DNA from: Colwellia sp.
GTDB lineage: Bacteria; Pseudomonadota; Gammaproteobacteria; Enterobacterales; Alteromonadaceae
Length of the DNA: 64,000 bases
NCBI GenBank assembly: GCA_002733765.1
Contig: NVWU01000012.1
Span: 62,001 to 126,000, forward strand
Direction of reading: 5' to 3'
Shown piece by piece: positions 17,483 to 25,944 of the stretch. The notes beneath the pieces are model-generated. The model searched no databases. It saw only the letters and a program-made list of their open reading frames with translations, and was not told the origin of the DNA. Position numbers and translations under genes: made by a program. The stretch's first letter is position 1; each line of letters begins with the position of its first letter.

Positions 17483-17747
17483 TATACCCATGTTACTTTA
17501 ATATGTCGGATTCAGCTGGAATTAGAAACGCCTTTAGGCAAGGCTTTGATTTCGATAATGGTTGTTTCATTATCGAAATAAATAACTAAGCATAAAGCGT
17601 TTCTAAACCAGCCCTACGGGGATCCTTGATCAAATCATGTTCTTCGTTGCATCTCTTTTTAAGGGAACAACCCTTAATAAAAAGATGCGCCTTGATCATG
17701 AATCGTTCAGGTGTCCTGAAACGCGCATTTTCAAGTGAAGCGGGTAT
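17483..17747. mobile_element. MITE-like foldback element between dctP and dctQ
   Basis: The 265-bp segment has imperfect terminal inverted repeats: TATACCCATGTTACTTTAATATG at 17483-17505 pairs with the complement of the end of 17716-17747 (read inward TATACCCGCTTCACTTGAAAATG). Inside are two nested hairpins. The first pairs GCTGGAATTAGAAACGC (17515-17531) with 17597-17612 and contains a perfect 12-base stem (17549-17560 with 17568-17579). The second, 17649-17688, is a stem closed by AAGGG-AACAA-CCCTT. No open frame of meaning is present. Copies of the end arm occur at 1410-1442 and 26873-26904, and the second hairpin recurs inverted at 27987-28076. It looks like a non-autonomous element or composite of repeats. 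Confidence 0.65.
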
Positions 17748-17776
17748 AGTTAGTAATTGATACGGTTGGTTTTATC

Positions 17777-18460
17777 ATGTTCTCCAAAAGCTCAAGTTTT
17801 TTTGAAGAAAGCTTTATTAGCCTATTACTTGTGAGTATGACACTCTTGGTATTTACAGAGGTAGTTGCACGCTTTCTATTTAATGTTGGTTTTTTATGGC
17901 TGGAAGAAGTCACCTTAACGTTAGGTGCATGGTTTGTACTTTTTGGTGCTTCGTACGGCGTTAAAGTGGGTGCCCATATTGGTGTAGATGCTTTTGTGCA
18001 AGCCCTTCCTGAAAAAGCTCGAAAATTGACAGCGGTAACTGCTGTTATTTTATGTTTATGTTATTGCAGTTTATTTTTATATGGTAGCTGGGTCTATTTA
18101 GCTAAAATGTACAGCATTGGTATCACCATGGAAGATATTTATCTGCCGCAAATATTCATTGAATTGTTTGATGAAGACACCTTATGGGATATTTTTCGTA
18201 TTGATGCTGAAGAGCCGCTAATGCCATTGTGGATTTCACAATCCATTCTTTTTATAGGTTTTATTTTACTATTCTATCGTTTTTTTCAATTGTTGTTACA
18301 GGTTCTTAGCGGTAAGGCAAGTGGTTTTAAATTTGCAGATGAAGCCGAAGAAAGTATGCATTTAATACAAGAAGATGAGCAAGCAGACATTCATTCAGAG
18401 AAAAACGCTACATCTGACAATGCTCAATCCAATGATGATCAAACAGAGGAGAAACGCTAA
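17777..18460 (+). CDS. dctQ: TRAP transporter small membrane subunit DctQ
   Basis: 227 residues with four predicted membrane helices (about 12-32, 42-62, 90-112 and 152-178) and the family landmarks VARFLFNVGFLWLEEVT and GVKVGAHIGVD. DctQ pairs with DctM in the cytoplasmic membrane and is needed for sodium-coupled uptake. Compared with typical ~160-190 residue members it has an extended loop between helices 3 and 4 and a highly acidic, Gln-rich C-terminal tail of about 40 residues. The stop codon overlaps the ATG of dctM (TAATG), so the two are translationally coupled. Confidence 0.92.
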   Translation: MFSKSSSFFEESFISLLLVSMTLLVFTEVVARFLFNVGFLWLEEVTLTLGAWFVLFGASYGVKVGAHIGVDAFVQALPEKARKLTAVTAVILCLCYCSLFLYGSWVYLAKMYSIGITMEDIYLPQIFIELFDEDTLWDIFRIDAEEPLMPLWISQSILFIGFILLFYRFFQLLLQVLSGKASGFKFADEAEESMHLIQEDEQADIHSEKNATSDNAQSNDDQTEEKR

Positions 18461-19857
18461 TGACTATCGCGACTCTATTTATTGTTTTACTAGGTTGCAT
18501 GCTAATAGGTATGCCCATTGCTGTGGCACTAGGGTTTTCTAGTATGGTGACCATACTATTTTTTTCTAGTGACTCTTTAGCCTCTGTAGCGCTTAAAATG
18601 TATGAAGCGGCATCAGAACATTACACTTTACTTGCTATTCCTTTTTTTATTTTATCCTCAGCTTTTTTATCAACGGGTGGTGTCGCCAGAAGAATAATAG
18701 ACTTTGCAGTAGCTAGTGTTGGCCATATTCGTGGTGGCTTAGCGATGGCGTCGGTTTTGGCTTGTATGTTGTTTGCTGCGGTATCAGGCTCATCACCGGC
18801 AACGGTTGCGGCAATTGGTTCTATTTGTATTGTTGGCATGGTGCGCGCGGGTTATCCACAAAGCTTTGCAGCCGGGGTTGTTACTAATGCCGGTACTTTA
18901 GGGATTCTAATTCCCCCTTCTATTGTCATGCTAGTTTATGCAGCAGCCACTGAAGTATCAGCATCAAGAATGTTCATGGCAGGTTTAATTCCAGGCCTTA
19001 TGATGGGCACTATTTTAATGATCGCTATTTACATTATTGCCCGTATAAAGAACTTACCAGCACTTCCATTCCCTGGTGTAAAAGCCTTACTACGTTCTGG
19101 TGTTATTGCCATGGGCGGCCTCATGCTGATTTTTATTGTGCTTGGTGCTATTTATGGTGGTGTAGCAAGCCCAACAGAAGCCGCAGCAGTTGCTACGGTT
19201 TATGCCTATTTAGTCGCGGTTTTTGGTTATCGTGATATTGGTCCGTTAAAAGAAGTTAAATGGCGTAATCATAAAGAAGCGATAGGCCAAGCTATTGTTA
19301 GAAACCTTGCGTTAATGAGCTTAGCACTACCGAAAAGTTTTGCTGATAAAGAAGTGAGAAAGGTGATTCTAGATGGTGCAAAAGTTAGTATTATGTTGCT
19401 ATTTATTATTGCTAATGCGATGTTATTTGCCCATGTGTTAACAACTGAGCGTATTCCACATGCCATTGCTGAAACTATTGTCGCTTGGGGATTACCCGCG
19501 TGGGGCTTCCTTATCATCGTGAATATTTTATTGCTTATTGCCGGTAATTTTATGGAACCAACTGCTATTTTATTAATTATGGCGCCCATTTTATTTCCTA
19601 TCGCGACTCAATTAGGTATCGATCCTATTCATCTTGGTATTATTATGGTGGTGAATATGGAAATAGGCATGTTAACACCGCCCGTGGGGCTCAATCTCTT
19701 TGTTACAGCAGGTATAACAGGGCGAAGTATGGGCTGGGTTATTAAGGCATGTTTACCTTGGTTGTCGCTGCTATTAATGTTCTTAATGTTAATAACCTAT
19801 GTACCACAAATATCGTTATTCTTACCAGAATATATTGATAAATTAAATGGTTATTAG
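18460..19857 (+). CDS. dctM: TRAP transporter large permease DctM
   Basis: 465 residues, 11-13 hydrophobic segments. It has the DctM landmarks: GMPIAVALGFSS at the start, AIPFFILSSAFLSTGG, AAVSGSSPATVAAIGSI, NAGTLGILIPPSIVMLVYA, VASPTEAAAVATVYA, and GNFMEPTAILLIMAPILFPIA near the end. It is the transport channel that moves C4-dicarboxylates with sodium across the inner membrane. It is about 40 residues longer than usual because of a hydrophilic insertion at about residues 258-305, between the central helices. It follows dctQ with a one-base overlap and is closed by an intrinsic terminator. Confidence 0.94.
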   Translation: MTIATLFIVLLGCMLIGMPIAVALGFSSMVTILFFSSDSLASVALKMYEAASEHYTLLAIPFFILSSAFLSTGGVARRIIDFAVASVGHIRGGLAMASVLACMLFAAVSGSSPATVAAIGSICIVGMVRAGYPQSFAAGVVTNAGTLGILIPPSIVMLVYAAATEVSASRMFMAGLIPGLMMGTILMIAIYIIARIKNLPALPFPGVKALLRSGVIAMGGLMLIFIVLGAIYGGVASPTEAAAVATVYAYLVAVFGYRDIGPLKEVKWRNHKEAIGQAIVRNLALMSLALPKSFADKEVRKVILDGAKVSIMLLFIIANAMLFAHVLTTERIPHAIAETIVAWGLPAWGFLIIVNILLLIAGNFMEPTAILLIMAPILFPIATQLGIDPIHLGIIMVVNMEIGMLTPPVGLNLFVTAGITGRSMGWVIKACLPWLSLLLMFLMLITYVPQISLFLPEYIDKLNGY

Positions 19858-19877
19858 ATTAAGTCACTAGATTAAAG

Positions 19878-19903
19878 CCTTGCATATATGCAAGGTTTTG
19901 TCG
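19878..19903 (+). terminator. Intrinsic terminator after dctM
   Basis: CCTTGCATATATGCAAGG is a perfect 18-base palindrome (19878-19895), followed directly by TTTTGTCGTTTT. It ends the porin-dctPQM unit and lies before dctB. An upstream in-frame TTG for dctB would lie inside this hairpin, which argues against that start. Confidence 0.85.
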
Positions 19904-19933
19904 TTTTATCAAGCTATTTTTTGTGGAGATTTA

Positions 19934-21781
19934 ATGAATATTAAAAAGATTACCGCTAAGCGATATTTTATTTTATTAATGCTTGTCGTTGGATTTATTT
20001 TAACGATTAAAGTAACGCAATTTTTAGGATTGCGTATCGCCTATACTGAATTAAATAAACAATCAAATAGCCATTTAAGCCATCTTATTTTCTATATTGA
20101 AAGTACCTTGGGGCGATTTGAAAAAATTCCTGATGTTTTAGCTAAGCATCCTTTGCTGCAGCAAGTTTTACATGAACCTAGTGATAGTAATAAGGAACGT
20201 TTGAATCTATTACTAGAGGAGATAGGTGGTGTCACCCAAGCCTCTGATATTTATTTGATTGACAAAACTGGCTTAACGTTAGCTTCAAGTAATTGGCAAA
20301 ATGAGCGTACCTTTATCGGTATGGATTTCAGTTTTAGACCTTATTTTCAACATGCCATACAAGGACAATTAGCTCGATATTATGCGGTTGGTTTAAGCAG
20401 CAATAAGCGAGGTTACTATTTTGCTTCTCCAGTTATCCGTAAAGGGGAGGTAATTGGTGTTATTGCGGTTAAAATTAGTATCGATGAAATTGAAAATCAG
20501 CATAAAGAAGCGGTAGGCGAGAATGATTATAACTTTTTGATTGTTGCTCCGGATGATGTGGTTTTTATTTCTGATAAAAGCGAATGGCGCTTAAAAACGA
20601 TTGGTAATATTAGCGCTCAAAAAACACAACAACTTAAGTATTCAGCTCGCTACTCCGGTAGAGAAATCGAGATGTTAGATGTTCAAGCGACGCAAAGCTT
20701 GTACTTACCAGAAGATATTTCTGGGTCGCTATTGAAGATTAACAGCGTAGAGGGAAGTAAGGTGCTCTTTTCTCAACAAAAACAAATGCTTGATGTAGGG
20801 TGGCGAGTACATTTATGGACATCACTATATGCCATTGAGCAGCAAAAATCTTTTTTAACTATTCTTAGTGCCAGTGGCTATTTACTCATTCTCTTTTTAG
20901 TTTTATTTGCTAAAGAAAGAATGCGTAACGCAAAAAATCAACGTGATGCTAGGTTAATACTTGAGCATAGTGTGAAGGAGCGTACCGCAGATTTAACCGC
21001 GAGCAACGCTCAACTTATTGCTGAAATTGAACAACGTAAGCAAACCCAAGCTCAGCTAAACAAAACTCAAGATGAGCTAATTCAATCGGCAAAACTAGCG
21101 GTTATTGGTAATATGTCTGCGAGTATTAACCATGAAATTAATCAACCTTTAACCGCTTTGCGTAGTTACTCGCAAAATGCTTTAAGCTATCAAGAGCGAG
21201 GTCAGGAAGATAAAGCTAAGCATAATTTAAAGTTGATTATTACTCTAGTTGATAGATTAGCTAAGATTGTTAGCCAATTTAAGCATTTTTCTAAAAAAAG
21301 CAGTGGTATTGCCACACAAGTATATTTGCAAGAGTGTATTAACGCGGCGATAAGTATTGTCAAACATCAAGCTCAAAATGAATCAGTAGAATTATGTATA
21401 GATTTGCCCAAAGATAAAGTTTTTATTTTAGGTGATGACATTCGGTTAGAGCAGGTGCTAATTAATTTATTTAATAATGCTATTCAAGCAATGGTTAATG
21501 AAAAAATTAAACGACTTGACGTTAGTATCACTCTGATCGACACTAAGGTTATCATTGCTATAAAAGATACTGGCCCTGGTATTTTAGCGAGTAATTTAGA
21601 TAAAATATTTGAGCCTTTTTTTACCACCAAAGAACGAATAGGTTTAGGGTTAGGTTTGTCTATTTCCGAGCGAATTATCGAATCAATGCAAGGCACATTA
21701 GTGGTTGAAAATCACCATGAAGGTGGTGCTGAATTTAAAATAGTTTTACCCTTAGATAAAAGTACTTTTAACGTTAATTAA
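19934..21781 (+). CDS. dctB: C4-dicarboxylate sensor histidine kinase DctB
   Basis: About 615 residues from the ATG at 19934, which has GGAG at the right distance. A first membrane helix (about 10-30) and a second (about 305-325) flank a periplasmic double-Cache-like sensor with the DIYLIDKTGLTLASSNW and GMDFSFRPYFQHAI motifs typical of DctB. A coiled-coil linker (about 335-385) leads to the kinase: His400 in SINHEINQPL, NNAIQAM, DTGPGI and GLGLGLSISERI. It senses C4-dicarboxylates directly or through DctP contact and phosphorylates DctD. It lies 17 bases before dctD and beside the transporter that the pair should control. Confidence 0.93.
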   Translation: MNIKKITAKRYFILLMLVVGFILTIKVTQFLGLRIAYTELNKQSNSHLSHLIFYIESTLGRFEKIPDVLAKHPLLQQVLHEPSDSNKERLNLLLEEIGGVTQASDIYLIDKTGLTLASSNWQNERTFIGMDFSFRPYFQHAIQGQLARYYAVGLSSNKRGYYFASPVIRKGEVIGVIAVKISIDEIENQHKEAVGENDYNFLIVAPDDVVFISDKSEWRLKTIGNISAQKTQQLKYSARYSGREIEMLDVQATQSLYLPEDISGSLLKINSVEGSKVLFSQQKQMLDVGWRVHLWTSLYAIEQQKSFLTILSASGYLLILFLVLFAKERMRNAKNQRDARLILEHSVKERTADLTASNAQLIAEIEQRKQTQAQLNKTQDELIQSAKLAVIGNMSASINHEINQPLTALRSYSQNALSYQERGQEDKAKHNLKLIITLVDRLAKIVSQFKHFSKKSSGIATQVYLQECINAAISIVKHQAQNESVELCIDLPKDKVFILGDDIRLEQVLINLFNNAIQAMVNEKIKRLDVSITLIDTKVIIAIKDTGPGILASNLDKIFEPFFTTKERIGLGLGLSISERIIESMQGTLVVENHHEGGAEFKIVLPLDKSTFNVN

Positions 21782-21798
21782 TTACTCCGGTAGTAGGT

Positions 21799-23187
21799 AT
21801 GAAAAATAAATTATTAGATAACCAAAATAATCACAATAACGATTTTAATACGGTTTATGTTATTGATGATGATATTCATATATGCACCGCTATTGAGCAA
21901 ATGCTAGAGCTTCAAAATTTTAATGTACAAACCTTTAATGATGCGACTGTTTTGCTTAGTAAGATAGATAAACAGTGGCCTGGTATTATTATCAGCGATA
22001 TTAATATGCCCAATATGGATGGACATCAATTAATGACTGAAGTCCATAATATTGATAATCATTTGCCTATTATATTGTTAACAGGTTTTGGTGATATCTC
22101 TATGGCAGTTAATGCCATGAGAAAAGGGGCTTATGACTTTATTGAAAAGCCTTTTAATAATGAACATTTATTAGATACCGTCAAGCGTGCCTTAGATAAA
22201 AGAGCATTGGTATTAGAAAACCGCCACCTGAAAAAAGAGTTAGAAACTCATTCTTCACCGGGTCCTAGAATATTGGGTAATGCGCCTTCCATTGTTTATA
22301 TGCGTAATATGTTGAATCAAGTAATGGATGCCCCAGCAGATGTGATGATTGATGGTGAAACAGGTACAGGCAAAGAGCTGGTTGCTCGGTATTTACATGA
22401 TCATAGTATTCGTAAAGATAAAAACTTTGTTGCTTTAAATTGTGGCGCTATTCCAGAAAACATTATTGAAAGCGAGTTGTTTGGCGCTGAATCGGGTGCT
22501 TACACTGGTGCAGATAAACGAAGAATTGGTAAGTTCGAATATGCTAATGGTGGTACTATTTTTTTAGATGAAATTGAAAGTACACCGATGTTACTACAGG
22601 TGAAATTGTTACGCGTATTAGAAGAACGTAAAGTAGTTCGTTTAGGCTCAAACATTAGCATTGATTTAGATATTCGCATTATTGCCGCCACTAAAGTTGA
22701 TTTACTTGCTTTATGTGACCAAGGGATATTTCGGCATGACTTATATTACCGTTTGAATTTAGTCACCATTGAAATACCACCGTTACGAAATCGCATCGAA
22801 GATATTCCTTTATTGTTTTTACACTTTTCTCGTGTTGCATCGGCGCGTTATCATCGTGAATTAATTCCGCTTACCCAAGAGCATAAAGCACGTTTGATTA
22901 GCCATCAATGGCCTGGAAATGTACGAGAATTAAGAAACTTAGCTGAGCGTTATGTGTTACTTGGCGCTGTTGCCGCTTTTAATCAACAAGGCGCTACAGA
23001 GGAAGAAAAGTCAACGATGAGTTTACCTGAACGAGTTGAGTTTTTTGAAAGTTCACTAATTGAGGAGGCATTAACTAATAATAATGGCAGCATTAAAGGC
23101 ACCATGAATGAGTTGATGTTAGCGAGAAAAACGTTATACGATAAAATGAAAAAATATGATTTAGTGAGAGAAAAATTTCTATCTTGA
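21799..23187 (+). CDS. dctD: Sigma-54-dependent response regulator DctD
   Basis: 462 residues in the NtrC layout. The receiver domain (about 18-135) has Asp67 (IISDINMPNMDG). The AAA+ domain has Walker A GETGTGKE (186-193), the sigma-54 contact loop GAYTGA (233-238, Tyr in place of the commoner Phe) and the Walker B region GGTIFLDEIES. The last ~45 residues are a Fis-type helix-turn-helix (NNGSIKGTMNELMLARKTLYDKM). When phosphorylated by DctB it should open RpoN promoters; the best candidate target is the one at 15158-15174. Identification as DctD rests on pairing with DctB and the transporter. Confidence 0.93.
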   Translation: MKNKLLDNQNNHNNDFNTVYVIDDDIHICTAIEQMLELQNFNVQTFNDATVLLSKIDKQWPGIIISDINMPNMDGHQLMTEVHNIDNHLPIILLTGFGDISMAVNAMRKGAYDFIEKPFNNEHLLDTVKRALDKRALVLENRHLKKELETHSSPGPRILGNAPSIVYMRNMLNQVMDAPADVMIDGETGTGKELVARYLHDHSIRKDKNFVALNCGAIPENIIESELFGAESGAYTGADKRRIGKFEYANGGTIFLDEIESTPMLLQVKLLRVLEERKVVRLGSNISIDLDIRIIAATKVDLLALCDQGIFRHDLYYRLNLVTIEIPPLRNRIEDIPLLFLHFSRVASARYHRELIPLTQEHKARLISHQWPGNVRELRNLAERYVLLGAVAAFNQQGATEEEKSTMSLPERVEFFESSLIEEALTNNNGSIKGTMNELMLARKTLYDKMKKYDLVREKFLS

Positions 23188-23377
23188 AGATGGTTTGGTG
23201 ATACCTCGTTATTTATATTTATAGTCGCGGAAATTTGAATAGACACTTAAATCTATAAGCAGTAATCAACCCTGACAGTCGAAAAAATCACCTTTATAGG
23301 CGTGACATAATTATATTGGCATGACTTCTTGGTGCGCTTTACATACATGATACAAAAGTACTCACCCTATATATTTC

Positions 23378-23610
23378 TAATACTTATTTCTATCTATAGG
23401 GTTTAAAATTCCGGAAGAATACTGCCCTATAACATGAGTATAAATTTGCGTTGTCTTCAGTCAGCATGACCAAGCAAGGCTTGAACTGTTCTAATATCAG
23501 TACTATTTCATTAGAATTTTTGTAAAACTATGACGAAAAGTATGTGCCGTAACATGCTGGCGAATTTTAGTTTGTTTGACCGCAGTCCTAAGTGCTTTAG
23601 ATAAAATTGA
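23378..23610 (-). pseudogene. Integron-integrase-like tyrosine recombinase, decayed C-terminal part
   Basis: Read on the minus strand, three frames in turn give the end of a tyrosine recombinase: LSKALRTAVKQTKIRQHVTA then HTFRHSF (the HxxR box), NSTDIRTVQALLGHAD, and VKTTQIYTHVIG followed by a short tail and stop (CTA at 23378-23380). The tyrosine nucleophile is the Y of IYTHV. At least two frameshifts separate these pieces, one a lost G between LLGHAD and VKTTQ. The wording is closest to integron integrases and related recombinases. The N-terminal two thirds are missing; at the 5' side the fragment meets IS91-like sequence. Confidence 0.85.
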
Positions 23611-23619
23611 CCACTTCAT

Positions 23620-23762
23620 ACATGCACCGCTATCAACTTACGGGAAAATTCGTTACCAACTTAAAACATCCTATCGTGATGGTACCACCCATGTGATTTT
23701 GAACCGTTGGTTTTTATCGCCCGTTTAGCCGCCTTGGTACCTAAACCCCGAGGTTAAACGAA
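23620..23762 (+). pseudogene. IS91-family transposase fragment
   Basis: The plus strand reads GKIRYQLKTSYRDGTTHVI from 23642, then after a one-base loss EPLVFIARLAALVPKPR to about 23758. This is the conserved block near the C-terminus of IS91-type (Y2, rolling-circle) transposases. Nothing else of the element is recognisable. It lies back to back with the recombinase relic on the other strand. Confidence 0.82.
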
Positions 23763-23886
23763 ATAAAAACTCATAGTGAATCATCACCGCAATCGCGACG
23801 ATGCTGTAACTTAGAATAAGTAGAGCCAGCGTAAAGTATGAAGTTTAGTCGCAAAGTATCAACACGTTACCAGATCATAATGTAAG

Positions 23887-24897
23887 TTAATCCTCCGCAT
23901 GCTGCTTAACTCGTTGCCGATATTGCTTAGGAGAAATGCCCAGTTGTTTATGAAAAAGCCGCCTCAGTGAACTTTGACTGCTATATCCTATCCGCTCAGC
24001 TATTTGCTCAATACTTAGATTGGTGGTTTCTAATAGAAGCTTGGTGTTTACAAAACGTAAACTTTGAAGATAATTATTTAAGTTAACACCATTTGCTTTT
24101 TTAAAGCGCCTAGAAAGTGTTCTCACACTAACTGAATGTGTTTGTGCTAATGAATTTAAGGTTAAGCGTTGTGAAATATCACGTTGTAATTGACTTTCGA
24201 CGGCTAAAATAAGGCTATCTTGATGATCCGCGTGCTCTTGCACAAAGAGATAAGGTGAGGCATAACTTTGTGCAGCATCAATCAACATTGTTTTGGCGGC
24301 ACTTTGGGTCAGTTGCCGGCCTACTTGTTGCTCTGCAATTTTCAGCATCACACCCAGATTAGCTGTCATCGAACCAGTTGAATAAAGCAGTCCACTTTTT
24401 ACTAAAAGTTGGTCGGCACAATGGTTGATATCAGGGTAAAGTTTTTTAAATAATCCACCTAGCCACCAAGCGGTCGTGGCTTCTTTATCTTTCAAGGCAC
24501 CAGTTTCTGCGAGTATGAAAACACCGCTGCAATTGCTTGCAATGACACAGCCATCATTTATTTTTTGTTTTAGCCAATTACACTCCTCTTGCAGGCGCTG
24601 CAGTGAATCTAGCAAGGTTTTGCTATTAGAATGGTGAACTCCTGGGATAATGATTAAGTCGGCTTTAATATCATCTGTTAATGCATTATCAGTCAATAGG
24701 CGCATCCCGTTGGAACAGCGTATCGCAGCCCCTGTTTTAGAGACTAGTTTGCAGTTATAAAGGCTAGCTTCTTCACCCAGCTGCTGTTTCCATAAAGTAT
24801 TAATGACATTAAAAACATCAAATGGAGATGTCACTCCAGATGCTTGGCAGCCATCGAAGACTAAACCGACTACGTTAAATATTGGCAGATTTTGCAT
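23887..24897 (-). CDS. GlxA-type AraC regulator with DJ-1/PfpI domain
   Basis: 336 residues. The N-terminal ~185 residues form a DJ-1/PfpI-like domain (FNVVGLVFDGC, DLIIIPGVHHSN, the NCSGVFILAETG nucleophile-elbow region with Cys, TTAWWLGGLF). The C-terminal ~100 residues are an AraC double helix-turn-helix (HSVSVRTLSRRFKKANG and IAERIGYSSQSSLRRLFHKQLGISPKQYRQR). GlxA/FtrA-type regulators use the first domain as a ligand sensor rather than an enzyme. It is divergent from the peroxidase-like gene 90 bases away, which it probably controls. Confidence 0.9.
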   Translation of the reverse strand: MQNLPIFNVVGLVFDGCQASGVTSPFDVFNVINTLWKQQLGEEASLYNCKLVSKTGAAIRCSNGMRLLTDNALTDDIKADLIIIPGVHHSNSKTLLDSLQRLQEECNWLKQKINDGCVIASNCSGVFILAETGALKDKEATTAWWLGGLFKKLYPDINHCADQLLVKSGLLYSTGSMTANLGVMLKIAEQQVGRQLTQSAAKTMLIDAAQSYASPYLFVQEHADHQDSLILAVESQLQRDISQRLTLNSLAQTHSVSVRTLSRRFKKANGVNLNNYLQSLRFVNTKLLLETTNLSIEQIAERIGYSSQSSLRRLFHKQLGISPKQYRQRVKQHAED

Positions 24898-24986
24898 GGT
24901 AAATGGCCTGTTTGTGACTGGTTATCGCTGTTTATGCCCTCTATACTAATCAAAACAATCTACACAATAAAGCTAAGGAAAGATTC

Positions 24987-25559
24987 ATGATTGATCAAAA
25001 TATAAGTTGTTACCCTGTACCAAAACTTGAAGACCTTGCTGACGATATTCGTGAGCGTATATTGGCAGTGCAAGAAAAAGCAGGATTTATCCCCAATGTA
25101 TTTTTAACCTTATCCTATAGACCGGCTGAATTCAGGGCTTTTTTTGCTTATCACGATGCGATAATGGAAAGAGAAGGCTGCACATTAACGCCGGCTGAAA
25201 AAGAAATGATTGTTGTAGCAACAAGCTCCGCAAATGGTTGCCAATATTGTGTGGTAGCACATGGTGCTTTATTACGTATTTTCTCAAAAGAACCGTTACT
25301 TGCCGACCAAATTGCCATTAATTACCTACATGCACCCTTAAATGAACGTCAAAAAGTGATGCTTAAATTTGCTCTGAAATTATCACGCACACCTGAATTA
25401 GTAGCAGAAGCTGATTTTGCAGAGTTAAAACAACAGGGTTATAACGAAGACGATATTCTAGATATCACTGGTATTACAGCCTTCTTCGGTTTATCTAATC
25501 GCATGGCGATTGTAATGTCGATGCAAGCAAATACCGAATTTTATACGATGGCTAGATAG
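24987..25559 (+). CDS. AhpD-like peroxidase-related enzyme
   Basis: 190 residues of the carboxymuconolactone decarboxylase/AhpD fold. The redox-active CxxC is at Cys85-Cys88 with His92 behind it (CQYCVVAHG). The N-terminal DDIRERILAVQEKAGFIPNVFL and the C-terminal LSNRMA segment fit the uncharacterised peroxidase-related subfamily. These proteins reduce peroxides using a lipoyl or thioredoxin partner, by family knowledge. AAGGAAAGATTC before the ATG is a good ribosome site. The divergent GlxA-type gene suggests regulated expression. Confidence 0.85.
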   Translation: MIDQNISCYPVPKLEDLADDIRERILAVQEKAGFIPNVFLTLSYRPAEFRAFFAYHDAIMEREGCTLTPAEKEMIVVATSSANGCQYCVVAHGALLRIFSKEPLLADQIAINYLHAPLNERQKVMLKFALKLSRTPELVAEADFAELKQQGYNEDDILDITGITAFFGLSNRMAIVMSMQANTEFYTMAR

Positions 25560-25681
25560 AGACACCCTGACGAGTGACGAAGCGCTTTACACAGGTCATT
25601 ATTACCTAGGTTCTAATAACTCTTTAAGTTGAGTGGACAAAAAGTTTCGTGACTTTTCAGTTATCGTTTTTCGTGTTTTTG

Positions 25682-25852
25682 CTATAAAATATCGAGATAA
25701 ATCATCATTAGGCCAATAGTACTAAATGCGATAGGGAACAACCAACTGCTTTTAAAAACATCGGATGCCAAATGGCCTAAATAATCACAACATTCGAGCA
25801 CACCAAAAATAACAAAAACTCTACGCACTAATAACACACCAACACCTAGCAT
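25682..25852 (-). CDS. Small hydrophobic ORF, hypothetical or remnant membrane protein
   Basis: From ATG at 25852 this frame encodes 56 residues with two hydrophobic segments (about 2-18 and 38-56) joined by CCDYLGHLASDVFKSSW. The combination LGHLASDVF...SWLFPIAF...GLMMIYLDIL looks like real membrane-protein sequence and resembles the end of larger multi-helix proteins that I cannot name with confidence. Stops stand just upstream in frame, and there is no clear ribosome site. It may be a small membrane protein gene or, more likely, the tail of a gene whose front has been lost. Confidence 0.4.
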   Translation of the reverse strand: MLGVGVLLVRRVFVIFGVLECCDYLGHLASDVFKSSWLFPIAFSTIGLMMIYLDIL

Positions 25853-25888
25853 TAATAAAGTTATGCAGAAATACTATCATCCTAAACA

Positions 25889-25917
25889 TAAAAAAGCCCA
25901 TCATGAAGATGGGCTTA
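25889..25917 (-). terminator. Intrinsic terminator of the YebC-family gene
   Basis: On the minus strand AAGCCCATC, a short loop and GATGGGCTT form a nine-base stem followed by TTTTTATG. It ends the gene at 25945-26670. Confidence 0.9.
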
Positions 25918-25944
25918 GTGTTATATGAATTACTTCTTTATTTA

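Larger units (their letters stand above)
23188..23886. other. Mobile-element graveyard between dctD and the GlxA-type regulator
   Basis: The 699 bases hold no intact gene. The middle contains two decayed fragments listed separately, an integron-type recombinase end (minus strand) and an IS91-type transposase piece (plus strand), abutting near 23610-23620. The flanks 23188-23377 and 23763-23886 show nothing that I can identify. Confidence 0.75.
25560..25944. other. Intergenic region with a short membrane ORF and a terminator
   Basis: Between the two convergent genes are a 56-codon membrane ORF at 25682-25852 and the terminator of the YebC-family gene at 25889-25917, both listed separately. 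The first 120 bases show no recognisable feature. Confidence 0.6.

Noticed and set aside
17483..17747. Possible attC or integron cassette site in the foldback element
   Set aside because: The hairpins are large and AT-rich, and the conserved R-prime and R-double-prime boxes of attC sites are not present; a miniature mobile element explains it better.
19880..19933. Upstream TTG start that would lengthen DctB by 18 residues
   Set aside because: The TTG lies inside the dctM terminator hairpin, and the ATG at 19934 has a good ribosome site.
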